Position numbers and translations under genes: made by a program. Positions 1 through 10,665 of a DNA stretch of 64,000 bases are shown piece after piece; within the stretch, counting starts at the first letter, position 1; each line of letters opens with the position of its first letter. The stretch lies in contig NZ_CAJSLV010000045.1 of the NCBI RefSeq assembly GCF_907177275.1, positions 1 to 64,000 of the forward strand, written 5' to 3'. Source of the DNA: Actinacidiphila cocklensis (GTDB taxonomy: Bacteria; Actinomycetota; Actinomycetes; Streptomycetales; Streptomycetaceae). A model generated the notes under the pieces. It searched no databases. It saw only the letters and a program-made list of their open reading frames with translations, and was not told where the DNA came from.

Positions 1-1078
1 CCGCCCAGCACACCCGGGCGGGCCCGGGGCCGGCCCCCGCCGTGGCCAGCTGGCGCTCCGCCTCGGCCGCGGCCCGCCGGCAGGCGCCCTCGGCGCCGGC
101 CGCCCCGTGCGCCCTGGCCAGCCGGGAGGCGGCCAGCGCGCGGACCTGCGGGGGAGCGCCGCCCGCCGCCCGTACGGCCGCCTCCGCGGCGGCCACCGCG
201 TCCTGCGGCCGGCCGGCGAGCACCGACTGGAGCGCGAGCCCGCTCCAGGCCGCGACCGCGAGCGGCCGGTCGCCTGCGCTGTGCGCCAGCCGAAGGGCCG
301 TCAGATAGTGCCGCTGGGCGGCCCCGTGGCGTCCGGCGTCGGTGGCGGCCCAGCCGCCGAGCTGCGCCAGGTCGGCGGCCACCCGCAGCAGCCGCCGCTC
401 GGTGCCGCGCCCGCCGCGCCCGGGCTGCCCGCGCCGCAACAGCCCGCTGACCAGCCGCAGATCGGCCTCCACCCGGTGCCGTACGGCCGCCCCGCCGAGC
501 CGGTCGTCCAGCTGCCGCAGGCCGGTCACGCCGGCCTCCAGCCAGTCGAGCACCGGCCCGTCCACGCCGCACGAGCCGGGGGCGGGCTGCGCCGGGACCT
601 GCTCGCGGGCGCCCGCGCCGCGGAACCTGGAGTCCTCCGCACCTGCCGCGTCCCAGTCGGCGATGGCGTCGAGCAGCGCCTGCCCGTCGGCGATCGGGAA
701 GCCGCGGGGGTCGGCCGCCGCGTCGTCGAGCACCGACGACAGCGCGGTCAGGCTGCCCTCGGTGGTCCAGGGCAGCCCGTCGGGCATGCCGCCGTGCGCG
801 GGCAGCCAGCGCGGCCACGGGCGGGCGTCGACCTCGCGCGCGGGTATGCCCAGTGCGCGGGCCAGCGCCCGCTGGCTGTCGGCCTCGGGGACGACACCCC
901 AGTGCTCCCAGCGCCACACCTTCTCCCGCCGGGCGGCCATCGGCACCCCGAGCGCCCGCGCGTGCTCGGCTATCACCCGGGCGACGTCCTGGTAGCTCCA
1001 GCCGTGTCTGCGCCGCACGTAGGCCAGCGGATGTGTCGACGCGGCGGAGTCCTCGCGTGCCACGTTTGTGCCGTCCAT
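1..1078 (-). CDS. XRE-type HTH regulator with helical repeat region (C-terminus cut by window edge)
   Basis: This is the amino-terminal 359 codons of a reverse-strand gene whose end lies left of the window. The first 75 residues read like an XRE helix-turn-helix (HPLAYVRRRHGWSYQDVARV, then a VWRWEHWGVVPEADSQRALA recognition part). The rest is a long Ala/Leu/Arg-rich helical region resembling the TPR-like sensor part of Streptomyces XRE regulators. The start is ATG at 1078; no strong ribosome site precedes it. A palindrome TATTCGAATA lies at 1133-1142 between this gene and the divergent gene at 1323 and could be an operator, but nothing shows this. The ligand and targets are unknown. The family call is fairly safe; the role is inferred only as transcriptional control. 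Confidence 0.75.
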   Translation of the reverse strand, partial: MDGTNVAREDSAASTHPLAYVRRRHGWSYQDVARVIAEHARALGVPMAARREKVWRWEHWGVVPEADSQRALARALGIPAREVDARPWPRWLPAHGGMPDGLPWTTEGSLTALSSVLDDAAADPRGFPIADGQALLDAIADWDAAGAEDSRFRGAGAREQVPAQPAPGSCGVDGPVLDWLEAGVTGLRQLDDRLGGAAVRHRVEADLRLVSGLLRRGQPGRGGRGTERRLLRVAADLAQLGGWAATDAGRHGAAQRHYLTALRLAHSAGDRPLAVAAWSGLALQSVLAGRPQDAVAAAEAAVRAAGGAPPQVRALAASRLARAHGAAGAEGACRRAAAEAERQLATAGAGPGPARVCWA

Positions 1079-1322
1079 TCACCGGTCCCTGCCGCGCCGC
1101 CCACGCCGGCGCCACGTCGTAGCGGAATCGCCTATTCGAATACCAGTCCGGAGGCCGTCCGCGCAGCGAATCCCCCGGATCCGCGGGTTTCGCGTTCCAA
1201 ACCGACGCCACCCTACGGGACTACAGCAAGACAACAGGGCCGCACTTGTCCCCGACGGCCGCCAACCGATTGGCTATTGGCGATCACATGACGTAACGCG
1301 CGCCGTGGAGGGCTGCCCGCGG

Positions 1323-2279
1323 ATGACCCCACCGCCGCCACCCTTCCGCCTTTCGCGTGGCAAGGACGACGTGGCCTTCGATACCGCTCTCGGCGACGAG
1401 GAGCTGGTCGCCGTTCGTGCTGCCCTGGGACAGGGCCGCTGGACGGAGGTCCGCGCGCTGCTCGCGCGGACCGGTGACGACTGGGACCTGCGCGGCCACC
1501 GGCTGGTCGTCCTGGGCGAGGGCCGCTCCGCGGCCGCCTGGGCCGACGAGTGGCGGCTCGCGGAACCCGAGAGCGCCGACGCCGCCGCGCTGTACGCGAC
1601 CGCCGCCGTCTTCCGGGCCGTCGCCGGGCGGCAGAGCCCGGAGTCCGCCCGCGACGCCTGCCTGCACGCGGCCCGTATGACACCCGCCGACCCCTCGCCG
1701 TGGCTCGGCCTGCTCATCCTGGCCCGCCAGACCGGCACCGACGACGAGCAGGTCCGCGCCTTCGACCAGGTACGCGGCCGGCACCGCGGCCACCACCACG
1801 GCCACTACCTGATGACCCGCTGCCTGGCGGAGCGTCAGAAGACCGACGGCGACGACCCCTTCCACGAGGTGTACGAGTTCGCCGAGTGGGCCGCGGACGA
1901 GGCGGGACACGGCTCCGTGCTGGGCGCGCTGCCGCTGGTCGCCCTCGTCGAGCGCTACCACGCGCTGGCCGCCGCGGGCGCGCTGCCCCGCGACCCGACC
2001 CGGCTGCCGTACTGGACCAGCCCGCGGGCCAGGGCGAGCCTGCGCACCGCCTTCGACTGGTGGCTCGACTGGGACGGGCGCAGCCACCCGCGGCTGCTGC
2101 TCGACATCAACCACCTGGCCTTCGTGCACGTCCACGCCGGCGACATGGTGGCCGCAGCCGCGCTGTTCAACCGGATCGGTCGGGACGCGACCCGCGTCCC
2201 CTGGTCGTACTTCGACCGCGACCCCAAGAAGTCGTTCCGTGCCGCGCGCAACGCCGCGCTCGGCTTCGGTTCGTCGTAG
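1323..2279 (+). CDS. Unrecognised helical (TPR-like) protein
   Basis: The product has 318 residues. I do not recognise a named family. It is soluble, with no signal peptide or membrane segment. It is built of amphipathic helices with a spacing reminiscent of tetratricopeptide repeats (for example ALYATAAVFRAVAGRQ and HYLMTRCLAERQ), and has Trp/Asp-rich loops around residues 225-250. ATG 1323 is preceded by GGAGGG at 1307-1312, which decides the start; GTG 1305 is in frame but lies inside that site. It ends about 50 bases before the amine permease gene and may share its transcript. A link to amine use is inferred from position only. Confidence 0.7.
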   Translation: MTPPPPPFRLSRGKDDVAFDTALGDEELVAVRAALGQGRWTEVRALLARTGDDWDLRGHRLVVLGEGRSAAAWADEWRLAEPESADAAALYATAAVFRAVAGRQSPESARDACLHAARMTPADPSPWLGLLILARQTGTDDEQVRAFDQVRGRHRGHHHGHYLMTRCLAERQKTDGDDPFHEVYEFAEWAADEAGHGSVLGALPLVALVERYHALAAAGALPRDPTRLPYWTSPRARASLRTAFDWWLDWDGRSHPRLLLDINHLAFVHVHAGDMVAAAALFNRIGRDATRVPWSYFDRDPKKSFRAARNAALGFGSS

Positions 2280-2329
2280 GACCCGCTACTCCCCAGGCAT
2301 CACCACCCACGGAAGAAGGACCCAGAGCC

Positions 2330-3856
2330 ATGCTGACGGGCAGTACGACCGGCATCAGCACATACAAGGGAGAGCAGCGAGCGCTGCGCGCGGATCGGAT
2401 CGGTGCGCCGGCCCTGCTGCTCTCGGTACTCGCGGCCACCGCGCCGCTGTTGGTGGTGGCGGGCGTCATCCCCACCACCTTCGCCACGATGGGCATCGTC
2501 GGGGTGCCGCTGCTGTTCGTCATCGTCGGCGTCGTGCTCATCCTGTTCAGCTTCGGCTACGCCGAGATGAGCCGGCACGTGCACAACGCCGGCGCGCTGT
2601 ACGCCTACATATCCCGCGGGCTCGGCGGCACCGTCGGGGCCGGCGCCTCGTACGTGGCGCTGTTCGCGTACAGCCTCATGCAGTGCGGCAGCTACGGGCT
2701 CTTCGGCTTCGAGATCTCCAGCCAGATCGCCGTGCACTGGCACCACAACGTCGCCTGGTGGATACCGGCGCTCGGCGGCGTCGCGATCACCGCGGTCTTC
2801 GGCGCGCTGAAGATCGACCTCAACGCCAAGACGCTCGGTGTGCTGCTGCTGATCGAGACCCTGATGATCGTGGTGTTCGACATCGGCTTCCTCAACGACC
2901 CGGGCGCGCAGGGCGTCTCCACGCACGCCTTCGACCCGAGCACGCTCAGCGGTGCGGGACTGGGCACCGCGCTGTGCTTCACCATCGCCGGCTTCCTCGG
3001 CTTCGAGCAGGCGCCGGTCTACGCCGAGGAGACCAGCGACCCGCAGCGCGTGGTGTCGAAGGTGATGTTCCTGGCCGTCGGCTTCGCCACCGTCTTCTTC
3101 GCCCTGAGCGCCTGGGCGATCACCGTGGCCACCGGCCCGGGCGGTGTCATCAAGGGAGCGCAGGAGCAGGGCCCCAACCTGATCTTCGCGCTCACCCAGG
3201 ACCGGTTGGGCACCGCCTTCACCGACGTGCTCAACGTCTTCTTCATCACCGGCATCTTCGCCTCGATGCTGAGCTTCCACAACGTGGTGGCCCGGTACGC
3301 CTTCGCCATGGGCCGCGACGGGCTGCTGCCCGCGGCGGTCGGCCGTACCTCGAAGTCCAGCGGCGCCCCGGCCATCGGCTCGTACCTGCAGTCCGCCGTC
3401 GCGCTGATCGTCGTCGTCATCTTCGCCGTCACCGACCACAAGCCGGTCGGCGACCCGACGGCGCCGGTGCTGCGGCTGTTCACCTGGCTGGGCAACGTCG
3501 GCGCGCTCGGCGTGGTCCTGCTGATGTGCACCGCCGCGGTCGCGGTGATCTCCTTCTTCGTCAAGCGCGGTGCCGCCCGCGTCCAGGGCTGGCGGCTGGT
3601 CACCTCCGCGCTCGCCGCCCTCGCGCTCGGGGCGATCTTCGTCTACTCGGTGAAGGACTTCTCGGTGCTGCTCGGCGCCAACCCCGGCCACGGGCTGCGC
3701 TGGCTCCTGCCCGGCATCATCGCGCTGGCCGCCGTCATCGGGCTCGTCTACGGCGCGGTGCTGCGCAGCAGGCAGCCCGAGGTGCACGCCAGGATCGGCC
3801 AGGGCAACGAGGCCTTCCAGCTGGAGAAGGCGGCCGCCGCGGAGGCGGGCGCCTGA
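2330..3856 (+). CDS. APC-family amino acid/amine permease
   Basis: The 508-residue protein has about twelve hydrophobic segments. It begins with the APC hallmark of a charged N-terminus followed by GAPALLLSVLAATAPLLVV, and carries the family motif FGYAEMSRHVHNAGALYAYI near residue 80. FEQAPVYAEET near residue 230 and the RYAFAMGRDGLLP loop near 325 are also typical. It should import an amino acid or amine across the cytoplasmic membrane. A primary amine oxidase follows directly, so a monoamine or diamine is the likely substrate. AAGGA at 2316-2320 supports ATG 2330. A strong hairpin separates it from the oxidase gene, so the two may be expressed at different levels. Confidence 0.9.
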   Translation: MLTGSTTGISTYKGEQRALRADRIGAPALLLSVLAATAPLLVVAGVIPTTFATMGIVGVPLLFVIVGVVLILFSFGYAEMSRHVHNAGALYAYISRGLGGTVGAGASYVALFAYSLMQCGSYGLFGFEISSQIAVHWHHNVAWWIPALGGVAITAVFGALKIDLNAKTLGVLLLIETLMIVVFDIGFLNDPGAQGVSTHAFDPSTLSGAGLGTALCFTIAGFLGFEQAPVYAEETSDPQRVVSKVMFLAVGFATVFFALSAWAITVATGPGGVIKGAQEQGPNLIFALTQDRLGTAFTDVLNVFFITGIFASMLSFHNVVARYAFAMGRDGLLPAAVGRTSKSSGAPAIGSYLQSAVALIVVVIFAVTDHKPVGDPTAPVLRLFTWLGNVGALGVVLLMCTAAVAVISFFVKRGAARVQGWRLVTSALAALALGAIFVYSVKDFSVLLGANPGHGLRWLLPGIIALAAVIGLVYGAVLRSRQPEVHARIGQGNEAFQLEKAAAAEAGA

Positions 3857-3870
3857 CCGCAAGGACCGCG

Positions 3871-3910
3871 CAGCGGCCCGCCCCGCCCGCCCGGGTGCGG
3901 CGGGCCGCTG
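3871..3910 (+). terminator. 12-bp GC hairpin between permease and amine oxidase
   Basis: CAGCGGCCCGCC at 3871-3882 pairs perfectly with GGCGGGCCGCTG at 3899-3910 around a 16-nt loop. No U-tract follows. It may act as a terminator or as a stabilising or attenuating hairpin inside an operon, since the oxidase starts 37 bases later with no obvious promoter in the gap. Confidence 0.6.
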
Positions 3911-3947
3911 CCGTTCCCCATCCCGTCCACCGTCGTCAGGAACCGCC

Positions 3948-5915
3948 ATGACCAGCTGCCCAACGGACGCCGAGACCGCACCTGCCGCCGCCCCGCACCC
4001 GCTGGACCCGCTGACCGCCGCCGAGATCGAGGCCGCCCGTGCGGTACTCGAAGCCGAGGGCAAGGTCACCGGGACCACCCGCTTCCCGCTGGTGCTGCCC
4101 GACGAGCCCGACCGGCACGCGGTGCTCGCCCACCGCCCCGGCGACCCCGTCGGCCGCCGGATCAGGGCCACCCTGCTCGACACCGCCACCGGCCGCTCGG
4201 CCGAGGCGCTGGTGGACGTCACCGACGCCACCGCCGGTGTGCTGCTCTCCTACCGCGACCTCGACCCGGCGGCCGACGGCCAGCCGCCGCTGCTGTTCGA
4301 GGAGTACGAGACCTGCGACGAGATCGTCAAGGCCGACGCCGGCTGGCGCAAGGCGATGGCCGAACGCGGCGTCACCGACCTTTCGCTGGTCATCGCCGCC
4401 CCGCTGGCGGCGGGCAACTTCGGCGTCGCCTCGGAGGCCGGCCGGCGGATGCTGCGCTCGCTGACCTTCCTGCGCTGCACCGAGAGCGACAACCCGTTCG
4501 CCCACCCGGTCGGCGGCCTGGTCGCCGACGTGGACCTCACCGCCCGCCGGGTGGTGCGGCTGATCGACACCGGCGCCGTACCCGTACCGGCCGAATGCGG
4601 GCGCTACGACGCCGAGTCCACCGGGCCGGCCCGCACCGACCTGCGCCCGCTGGAGATCACCCAGCCGGAGGGGCCGTCGTTCGCGCTCGACGGGCCGGTG
4701 CTGCGCTGGCAGAACTGGCGGCTGCGGTTGGACTTCAACGCCCGCGAGGGCCTGGTGCTGCACGAGATCACCCACCGCGACGCCGGCCGCGACCGGCCGG
4801 TGCTGCACCGCGCCTCGATCGCCGAGATGGCCGTGCCCTACGCCGAGCCCGACCCGGCCCGCAACTGGGTCTGCTACCTGGACTCCGGCGAGTACCTGCT
4901 CGGCAGGAACGCCAACGCGCTGCGCCTGGGCTGCGACTGCCTCGGCGAGATCGCCTACGTCGACGCGGTCCTCGCCGACGACCACGGCCGCCCCGAGACG
5001 CTGCCCAACGCGATCTGCGTCCACGAGGAGGACATCGGCCTGCTCTGGAAGCACACCAACATCTTCGACGGCCTCTCGGTGGACTCCCGCCGCGCCCGCC
5101 GCCTGGTGATCTCCTACATCGCCACCCTCGGCAACTACGACTACGGCTTCTACTGGTATCTCCACCAGGACGGCACGATCGCCTTCGAGGCGAAGGCCAC
5201 CGGCCTGCTGCAGACCTCCGCGGGGCAGCCGGGTGACGGGTCGCCGTACGCCACCGAGGTCGCCCCCGGCCTGCTGGCGCCCTTCCACCAGCACCTGTTC
5301 TGCGCCCGGCTCGACGTGACCGTGGACGGCCCCGGCAACACCGTCGAGGAGGTGGACGTCGTCCGGCTGCCGACCGGCCCCGACAACCCCAACGGCAACG
5401 CCTTCACCACCCGGGCCACCCCGGTCGCGGACAGCGGCCAGGCCGGGCGGGTCGCCGACCCGTCGGTGGGCCGGCGCTGGCGGATCGTCAACCCGGGTGC
5501 GCGCAACCGGATGGGGGCACCGGTGGCGTACACCCTGGTGCCGGACAGCGGGCCGCTGCTGCTCGCGCAGCCCGGCTCCTCGGTCGCCGAGCGGGTCGCG
5601 TACGCCACCCGGCACCTGTGGGTGACCCGCTACCGGCCGGAGCGGCGCTACCCCGACGGCGACTACCCCAACCAGCACGCGGGCGGCGCCGGGGTGGCCG
5701 CGTGGTCGCAGCCCGGCGAGGCGCTGGAGGACACCGATCTGACGGTGTGGCACTCCTTCGGCCCGACCCATCTGCCGCGCCTGGAGGACTGGCCGGTGAT
5801 GCCGGTCGACGTCTGCGGCTTCAGCCTGCGGCCGACCGGCTTCTTCGACCGCAACCCGGCGCTCGACCTGCCCAAGGAGACCGGCGGCGCGTCCGGCGGG
5901 CACTGCCACGCCTGA
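3948..5915 (+). CDS. Copper/topaquinone primary-amine oxidase
   Basis: This 655-residue enzyme oxidatively deaminates primary amines to aldehyde, ammonia and hydrogen peroxide. The cofactor tyrosine is Tyr397 in LGNYDYGFYW, which is converted to topaquinone. The catalytic base is Asp312 in WVCYLDSGEYLLG. Copper ligands are His447 and His449 (FHQHLFCARLD) plus the His in FGPTHLPRLEDWPVMP near the C-terminus. All essential residues are present and the length is normal for the bacterial family (Arthrobacter-type). There is no signal peptide, so it should be cytoplasmic, fed by the permease just upstream. ATG 3948 follows an AGGAAC site. Tyramine, phenethylamine or histamine are likely substrate types; which one cannot be read from sequence. 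Confidence 0.96.
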   Translation: MTSCPTDAETAPAAAPHPLDPLTAAEIEAARAVLEAEGKVTGTTRFPLVLPDEPDRHAVLAHRPGDPVGRRIRATLLDTATGRSAEALVDVTDATAGVLLSYRDLDPAADGQPPLLFEEYETCDEIVKADAGWRKAMAERGVTDLSLVIAAPLAAGNFGVASEAGRRMLRSLTFLRCTESDNPFAHPVGGLVADVDLTARRVVRLIDTGAVPVPAECGRYDAESTGPARTDLRPLEITQPEGPSFALDGPVLRWQNWRLRLDFNAREGLVLHEITHRDAGRDRPVLHRASIAEMAVPYAEPDPARNWVCYLDSGEYLLGRNANALRLGCDCLGEIAYVDAVLADDHGRPETLPNAICVHEEDIGLLWKHTNIFDGLSVDSRRARRLVISYIATLGNYDYGFYWYLHQDGTIAFEAKATGLLQTSAGQPGDGSPYATEVAPGLLAPFHQHLFCARLDVTVDGPGNTVEEVDVVRLPTGPDNPNGNAFTTRATPVADSGQAGRVADPSVGRRWRIVNPGARNRMGAPVAYTLVPDSGPLLLAQPGSSVAERVAYATRHLWVTRYRPERRYPDGDYPNQHAGGAGVAAWSQPGEALEDTDLTVWHSFGPTHLPRLEDWPVMPVDVCGFSLRPTGFFDRNPALDLPKETGGASGGHCHA

Positions 5916-5941
5916 CACACCTGGGCCGTCGCCCGTGCGGG

Positions 5942-5964
5942 GCAACCGCTAAGCGGTTGCTCAG
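5942..5964. promoter_or_regulatory. Palindromic operator candidate upstream of racemase operon
   Basis: GCAACCGCT (5942-5950) and AGCGGTTGC (5952-5960) form a perfect 9-bp inverted repeat with a 1-base centre. An overlapping near-palindrome CTAAGCGGTTGCTCAG runs 5949-5964 and resembles TetR-type sites at actinobacterial fatty-acid genes. It lies just upstream of the -35 element. The binding protein is not encoded next to it. Confidence 0.5.
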
Positions 5965-5972
5965 CCGGGGCC

Positions 5973-6009
5973 TTGCGGAAACTGGAACACGTTTCTACTA
6001 TCACGAGTG
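5973..6009 (+). promoter_or_regulatory. Leaderless promoter with KstR-like site
   Basis: A -35 TTGCGG (5973-5978) and -10 TACTAT (5996-6001) are separated by 17 bp, and the GTG start at 6009 sits where transcription should begin. Within the spacer, TGGAACACGTTTCT (5983-5996) matches the KstR consensus TnnAACnnGTTnnA at all but the last defined base. A repressor bound there would block the promoter. Confidence 0.55.
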
Positions 6010-7183
6010 TGACATCACCGCTGTCAAACCGGCCGCCGCAGGCTCCGGCCGCACCCGGCCCGCTGGCCGGTGTGCGGGTGGTCGAACTGGCCGGGATCGG
6101 TCCTGGACCGTTCGCGGCGATGCTGCTCGCCGACCTCGGCGCCGACGTCGTACGCGTCGACCGGCCGGACGGCCAGGGGCTGGGCGTCGAGCCGGCCGCC
6201 GACCTGACCAACCGCAACAAGCGGTCCGTGCTGGTCGACCTCAAGTCGCCGCAAGGACCCGCGGCGGTGCTCGACCTGGTGGAACGCGCCGACATCCTCA
6301 TCGAGGGCTACCGCCCGGGCGTCGCCGAACGCCTCGGCGTCGGCCCGGCGGAGTGCCTGGCCCGCAACCCGCGGCTGGTCTACGGCCGGATGACCGGCTG
6401 GGGCCAGGAAGGGCCACTGGCGGCGAGCGCGGGGCACGACATCGGCTACATCGCGGTCACCGGCGCGCTCGGCCTGGCAGGACCCGCGGACGGCGACCCC
6501 GCCGCCCCCGCCAACCTACTCGGCGACTATGCCGGCGGCTCGCTCTACCTGGTCACCGGCGTCCTCGCCGCCCTGCACCACGCCCGCGAGCACGGCGCGG
6601 GCCAGGTCGTGGACGCCGCCATCGTGGACGGCACCGCCCACCTGAGCACGATGCTGCACGGCCTGCTCGCCGCCGGCGCCTGGCAGGACCGCCGCGCCGC
6701 CAACCTGCTGGACGGCGGGGCGCCCTTCTACGGCGTCTACCCGACCGCCGACGGCTCCCACATGGCCGTCGGCGCCCTGGAACAGCGCTTCTACGACACC
6801 TTCGCCGCGCTCCTGGGCCTGTCCGCGGACCAGGCCGCGCTGCGCGACGACCCCGCCCGCTGGCCGGAGTTGCGCGCCGCCGTCGCCGCCCGCTTCCTGA
6901 CCCGCACCAGGGAGGAGTGGACCGCGGTCTTCGCCGGCACCGACGCATGCGTGGCGCCCGTCCTGTCGCTGGCCGAGGCGCCGCGGCACCCCCATCTGGC
7001 GGCCCGCGGCACCTTCACCGAGGCGCACGGCACCGTCCAACCGGCCCCCGCGCCCCGATTCTCCGCGACGCCCACCGCGCTGCGCCGCCCGCCCGCGCTG
7101 CCGGGCGCGCACACTGCTGAGGTGGCCCGCGACTGGGACACCCCCGCCCTGACCCGGGCGGAAGGCCCGGCCGACAGAAAGGC

Positions 7184-7187
<4 letters not shown>
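6009..7187 (+). CDS. CaiB/BaiF family, alpha-methylacyl-CoA racemase-like
   Basis: The product is 392 residues from GTG 6009. It has the family III CoA-transferase fold: [30 protein letters not shown] at the start, [11 protein letters not shown], and [22 protein letters not shown]. The His in GHDIGY and the Asp in NLLGDYAGG match the His/Asp pair used by alpha-methylacyl-CoA racemases to epimerise 2-methylacyl-CoA. That activity is needed before beta-oxidation of branched or sterol side chains. ATGA overlap with the thiolase gene shows translational coupling. A TTG at 5973 would also be in frame, but it is the -35 hexamer, so I chose the leaderless GTG. A true CoA-transferase cannot be fully excluded. 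Confidence 0.9.
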
Positions 7188-8404
<1,217 letters not shown>

Positions 8405-8451
8405 CCCGCCCCGCCCCCGCCCCCACCCGCCGCTAACGGAGCCAACCCGAC

Positions 8452-10632
8452 ATGAGCGAGCCCACCACCATCCGCTGGGAGCAGGACGCGGACGGCGTCG
8501 TCACCCTCGTCCTGGACGACCCTGCACAGTCGGCCAACACCATGAACGCCGCCTTCGCCGCCTCCTTCGACGCCGTGCTCGACCGGCTGGAAGCCGGCGC
8601 CGACGCCATCCGCGGTGTGGTCATCACGTCCGCCAAGAAGACCTTCTTCGCCGGCGGCGACCTCCGCGACCTGATCCGCGCCACCCCCGAGGACGCCGAG
8701 CAGGTCTTCGCCGGGAGCATGCGCGTCAAGCGCGCGCTGCGCCGCCTGGAGACCCTCGGCAAGCCCGTCGTCGCCGCCGTCAACGGCGCCGCGCTCGGCG
8801 GCGGTTACGAGATCGCCCTGGCCTGCCACCACCGCGTCGCCCTCGACACCCCGGGGACGAAGATCGGGCTGCCCGAGGTCACCCTCGGCCTGCTGCCCGG
8901 CGGCGGCGGTGTGGTCAGGACCGTACGGCTGCTCGGCGTCGCCGACGCCCTGCTCAAGGTGCTGCTGCGGGGCACCCAGTACTCCGCGCCGCGCGCCCTG
9001 GCCGCCGGCCTGGTCCACGAGGTCGCCGCCGACCGCGACGCCATGCTCGCCGCCGCCCGCGCCTTCATCGACGCCAACCCGCAGGCCCGGCAGCCCTGGG
9101 ACGTCCCCGGGTACAAGATCCCCGGCGGCACCCCCAAGAGCCCCGCCTTCGCCGCCAACCTGCCGGCCTTCCCCGCCAACCTGCGCAAGCAGCTGGCCGG
9201 CGCCCCCTACCCGGCGCCGCGCAACATCCTGGCGGCCGCAGTCGAGGGCACCCAGGTGGACTTCGAGACGGCCTCGGTGATCGAGGCCCGCTACTTCACC
9301 GAGCTGGCCTGCGGCCCGATCTCGAAGAACATGATCCAGGCGTTCTTCTTCGACATGCAGGCCGTCAACTCGGGCGCCGGCCGCCCCGCGGACGTCCCCG
9401 CCCGCCAGGTCACCCGGGTCGCCGTGCTCGGCGCCGGCATGATGGGCGCCGGCATCGCCTACTCCTGCGCCAGGGCCGGTATCGACGTCGTCCTCAAGGA
9501 CGTCACCCTTGAAGCGGCCGAGCGCGGCAAGGCCTACTCCGCCGGACTGCTGGACAAGGCGCTGGCCAAGGGGCGTACGACCGCGGAGAAGCGGGACGCG
9601 CTGCTGGCCAGGATCACTCCCACCGCGGAACCCGCAGACCTGGCCGGCTGCGACGCCGTCATCGAGGCGGTGTTCGAGGACGCCGCCCTCAAGCACAAGG
9701 TCTTCCAGGAGATCGAGCACATCGTCGCGCCCGACGCGCTGCTGTGCTCCAACACCTCCACGCTGCCCATCACCCAGCTGGCCGAAGGCGTCGAGCGCGG
9801 CGCCGACTTCATCGGCCTGCACTTCTTCTCGCCGGTCGACCGGATGCCGCTGGTGGAGATCATCAAGGGCGAGCGGACCGCGGAGGGGACCCTGGCCCGC
9901 GCCTTCGACCTGGTGCGGCAGATCCGCAAGACGCCCATCGTGGTGAACGACTCGCGCGGCTTCTTCACCTCCCGGGTGATCAGCAACTTCATCAACGAGG
10001 GCGTCGCGATGATCGCCGAGGGCGTCCCCGCCGCCTCCGTCGAGCAGGCGGCCGCCCAGGCCGGATACCCGGCCAAGGTGCTGTCGCTGCTCGACGAGCT
10101 GACCCTGACGCTGTTCGTCCGGATCAGCCGGGAGACCCGCGCCGCGGTCGAGGCGGCCGGCGGTGCCTGGCGCACCCACCCGGCGGAGGCCGTCATCGAC
10201 CGGATGGTCGACGAGTTCGGCCGCACCGGCCGCAGCGGCGGCGCCGGCTTCTACGACTACGCCGACGGCCGCAGGACGGGCCTGTGGCCGGGGCTCGCCG
10301 AGCACTTCGGCAAGCCGGACGTCGAGATCCCGTTCGCCGACCTGAAGGAGCGGATGCTCTTCTCCGAGTCGCTGGACACCGTGCGGCTGCTGGAGGAGGG
10401 CGTGCTCACCTCGGTCGCCGACGCCAACGTCGGCTCGGTACTGGGCATCGGCTTCCCCGCCTGGACCGGCGGCGTCCTGCAGTACGTCAACGGCTACCCG
10501 GGCGGCGTCGCCGGCTTCACCGCCAGGGCGCGGGAGCTCGCCGCGGCCTACGGCGAGCGCTTCACCCCGCCGGCGCTGCTGGAGGCGATGGCCGAACGCG
10601 GCGAGACCTTCACCGACCGCAGGGCCGGCTGA
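8452..10632 (+). CDS. Fatty acid oxidation multifunctional enzyme (enoyl-CoA hydratase / 3-hydroxyacyl-CoA dehydrogenase)
   Basis: The 726-residue fusion performs hydration and NAD-dependent oxidation of enoyl-CoA. Residues 1-200 are a crotonase domain (FFAGGDL, GAALGGGYEIALAC, and GLPEVTLGLLPGGGG with the catalytic Glu). From about 320 comes a Rossmann domain (VAVLGAGMMGAGIAY). The dehydrogenase His is in GLHFFSPVDRMPLVEII, and a C-terminal helical 3HCDH domain follows (RGFFTSRV onward). It lies 47 bases after the thiolase gene on the same strand. With the racemase and thiolase it gives a nearly complete beta-oxidation module; an acyl-CoA dehydrogenase and ligase must come from elsewhere. 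Confidence 0.95.
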   Translation: MSEPTTIRWEQDADGVVTLVLDDPAQSANTMNAAFAASFDAVLDRLEAGADAIRGVVITSAKKTFFAGGDLRDLIRATPEDAEQVFAGSMRVKRALRRLETLGKPVVAAVNGAALGGGYEIALACHHRVALDTPGTKIGLPEVTLGLLPGGGGVVRTVRLLGVADALLKVLLRGTQYSAPRALAAGLVHEVAADRDAMLAAARAFIDANPQARQPWDVPGYKIPGGTPKSPAFAANLPAFPANLRKQLAGAPYPAPRNILAAAVEGTQVDFETASVIEARYFTELACGPISKNMIQAFFFDMQAVNSGAGRPADVPARQVTRVAVLGAGMMGAGIAYSCARAGIDVVLKDVTLEAAERGKAYSAGLLDKALAKGRTTAEKRDALLARITPTAEPADLAGCDAVIEAVFEDAALKHKVFQEIEHIVAPDALLCSNTSTLPITQLAEGVERGADFIGLHFFSPVDRMPLVEIIKGERTAEGTLARAFDLVRQIRKTPIVVNDSRGFFTSRVISNFINEGVAMIAEGVPAASVEQAAAQAGYPAKVLSLLDELTLTLFVRISRETRAAVEAAGGAWRTHPAEAVIDRMVDEFGRTGRSGGAGFYDYADGRRTGLWPGLAEHFGKPDVEIPFADLKERMLFSESLDTVRLLEEGVLTSVADANVGSVLGIGFPAWTGGVLQYVNGYPGGVAGFTARARELAAAYGERFTPPALLEAMAERGETFTDRRAG

Positions 10633-10665
10633 CCGACCCGCACCCCGCAGCCGGGCAGCCCCACC

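Noticed and set aside
107..1291. Forward-strand protein of 394 codons at the left edge
   Set aside because: It is the antisense shadow of the XRE regulator; the reverse strand has clear HTH motifs and normal codon bias.
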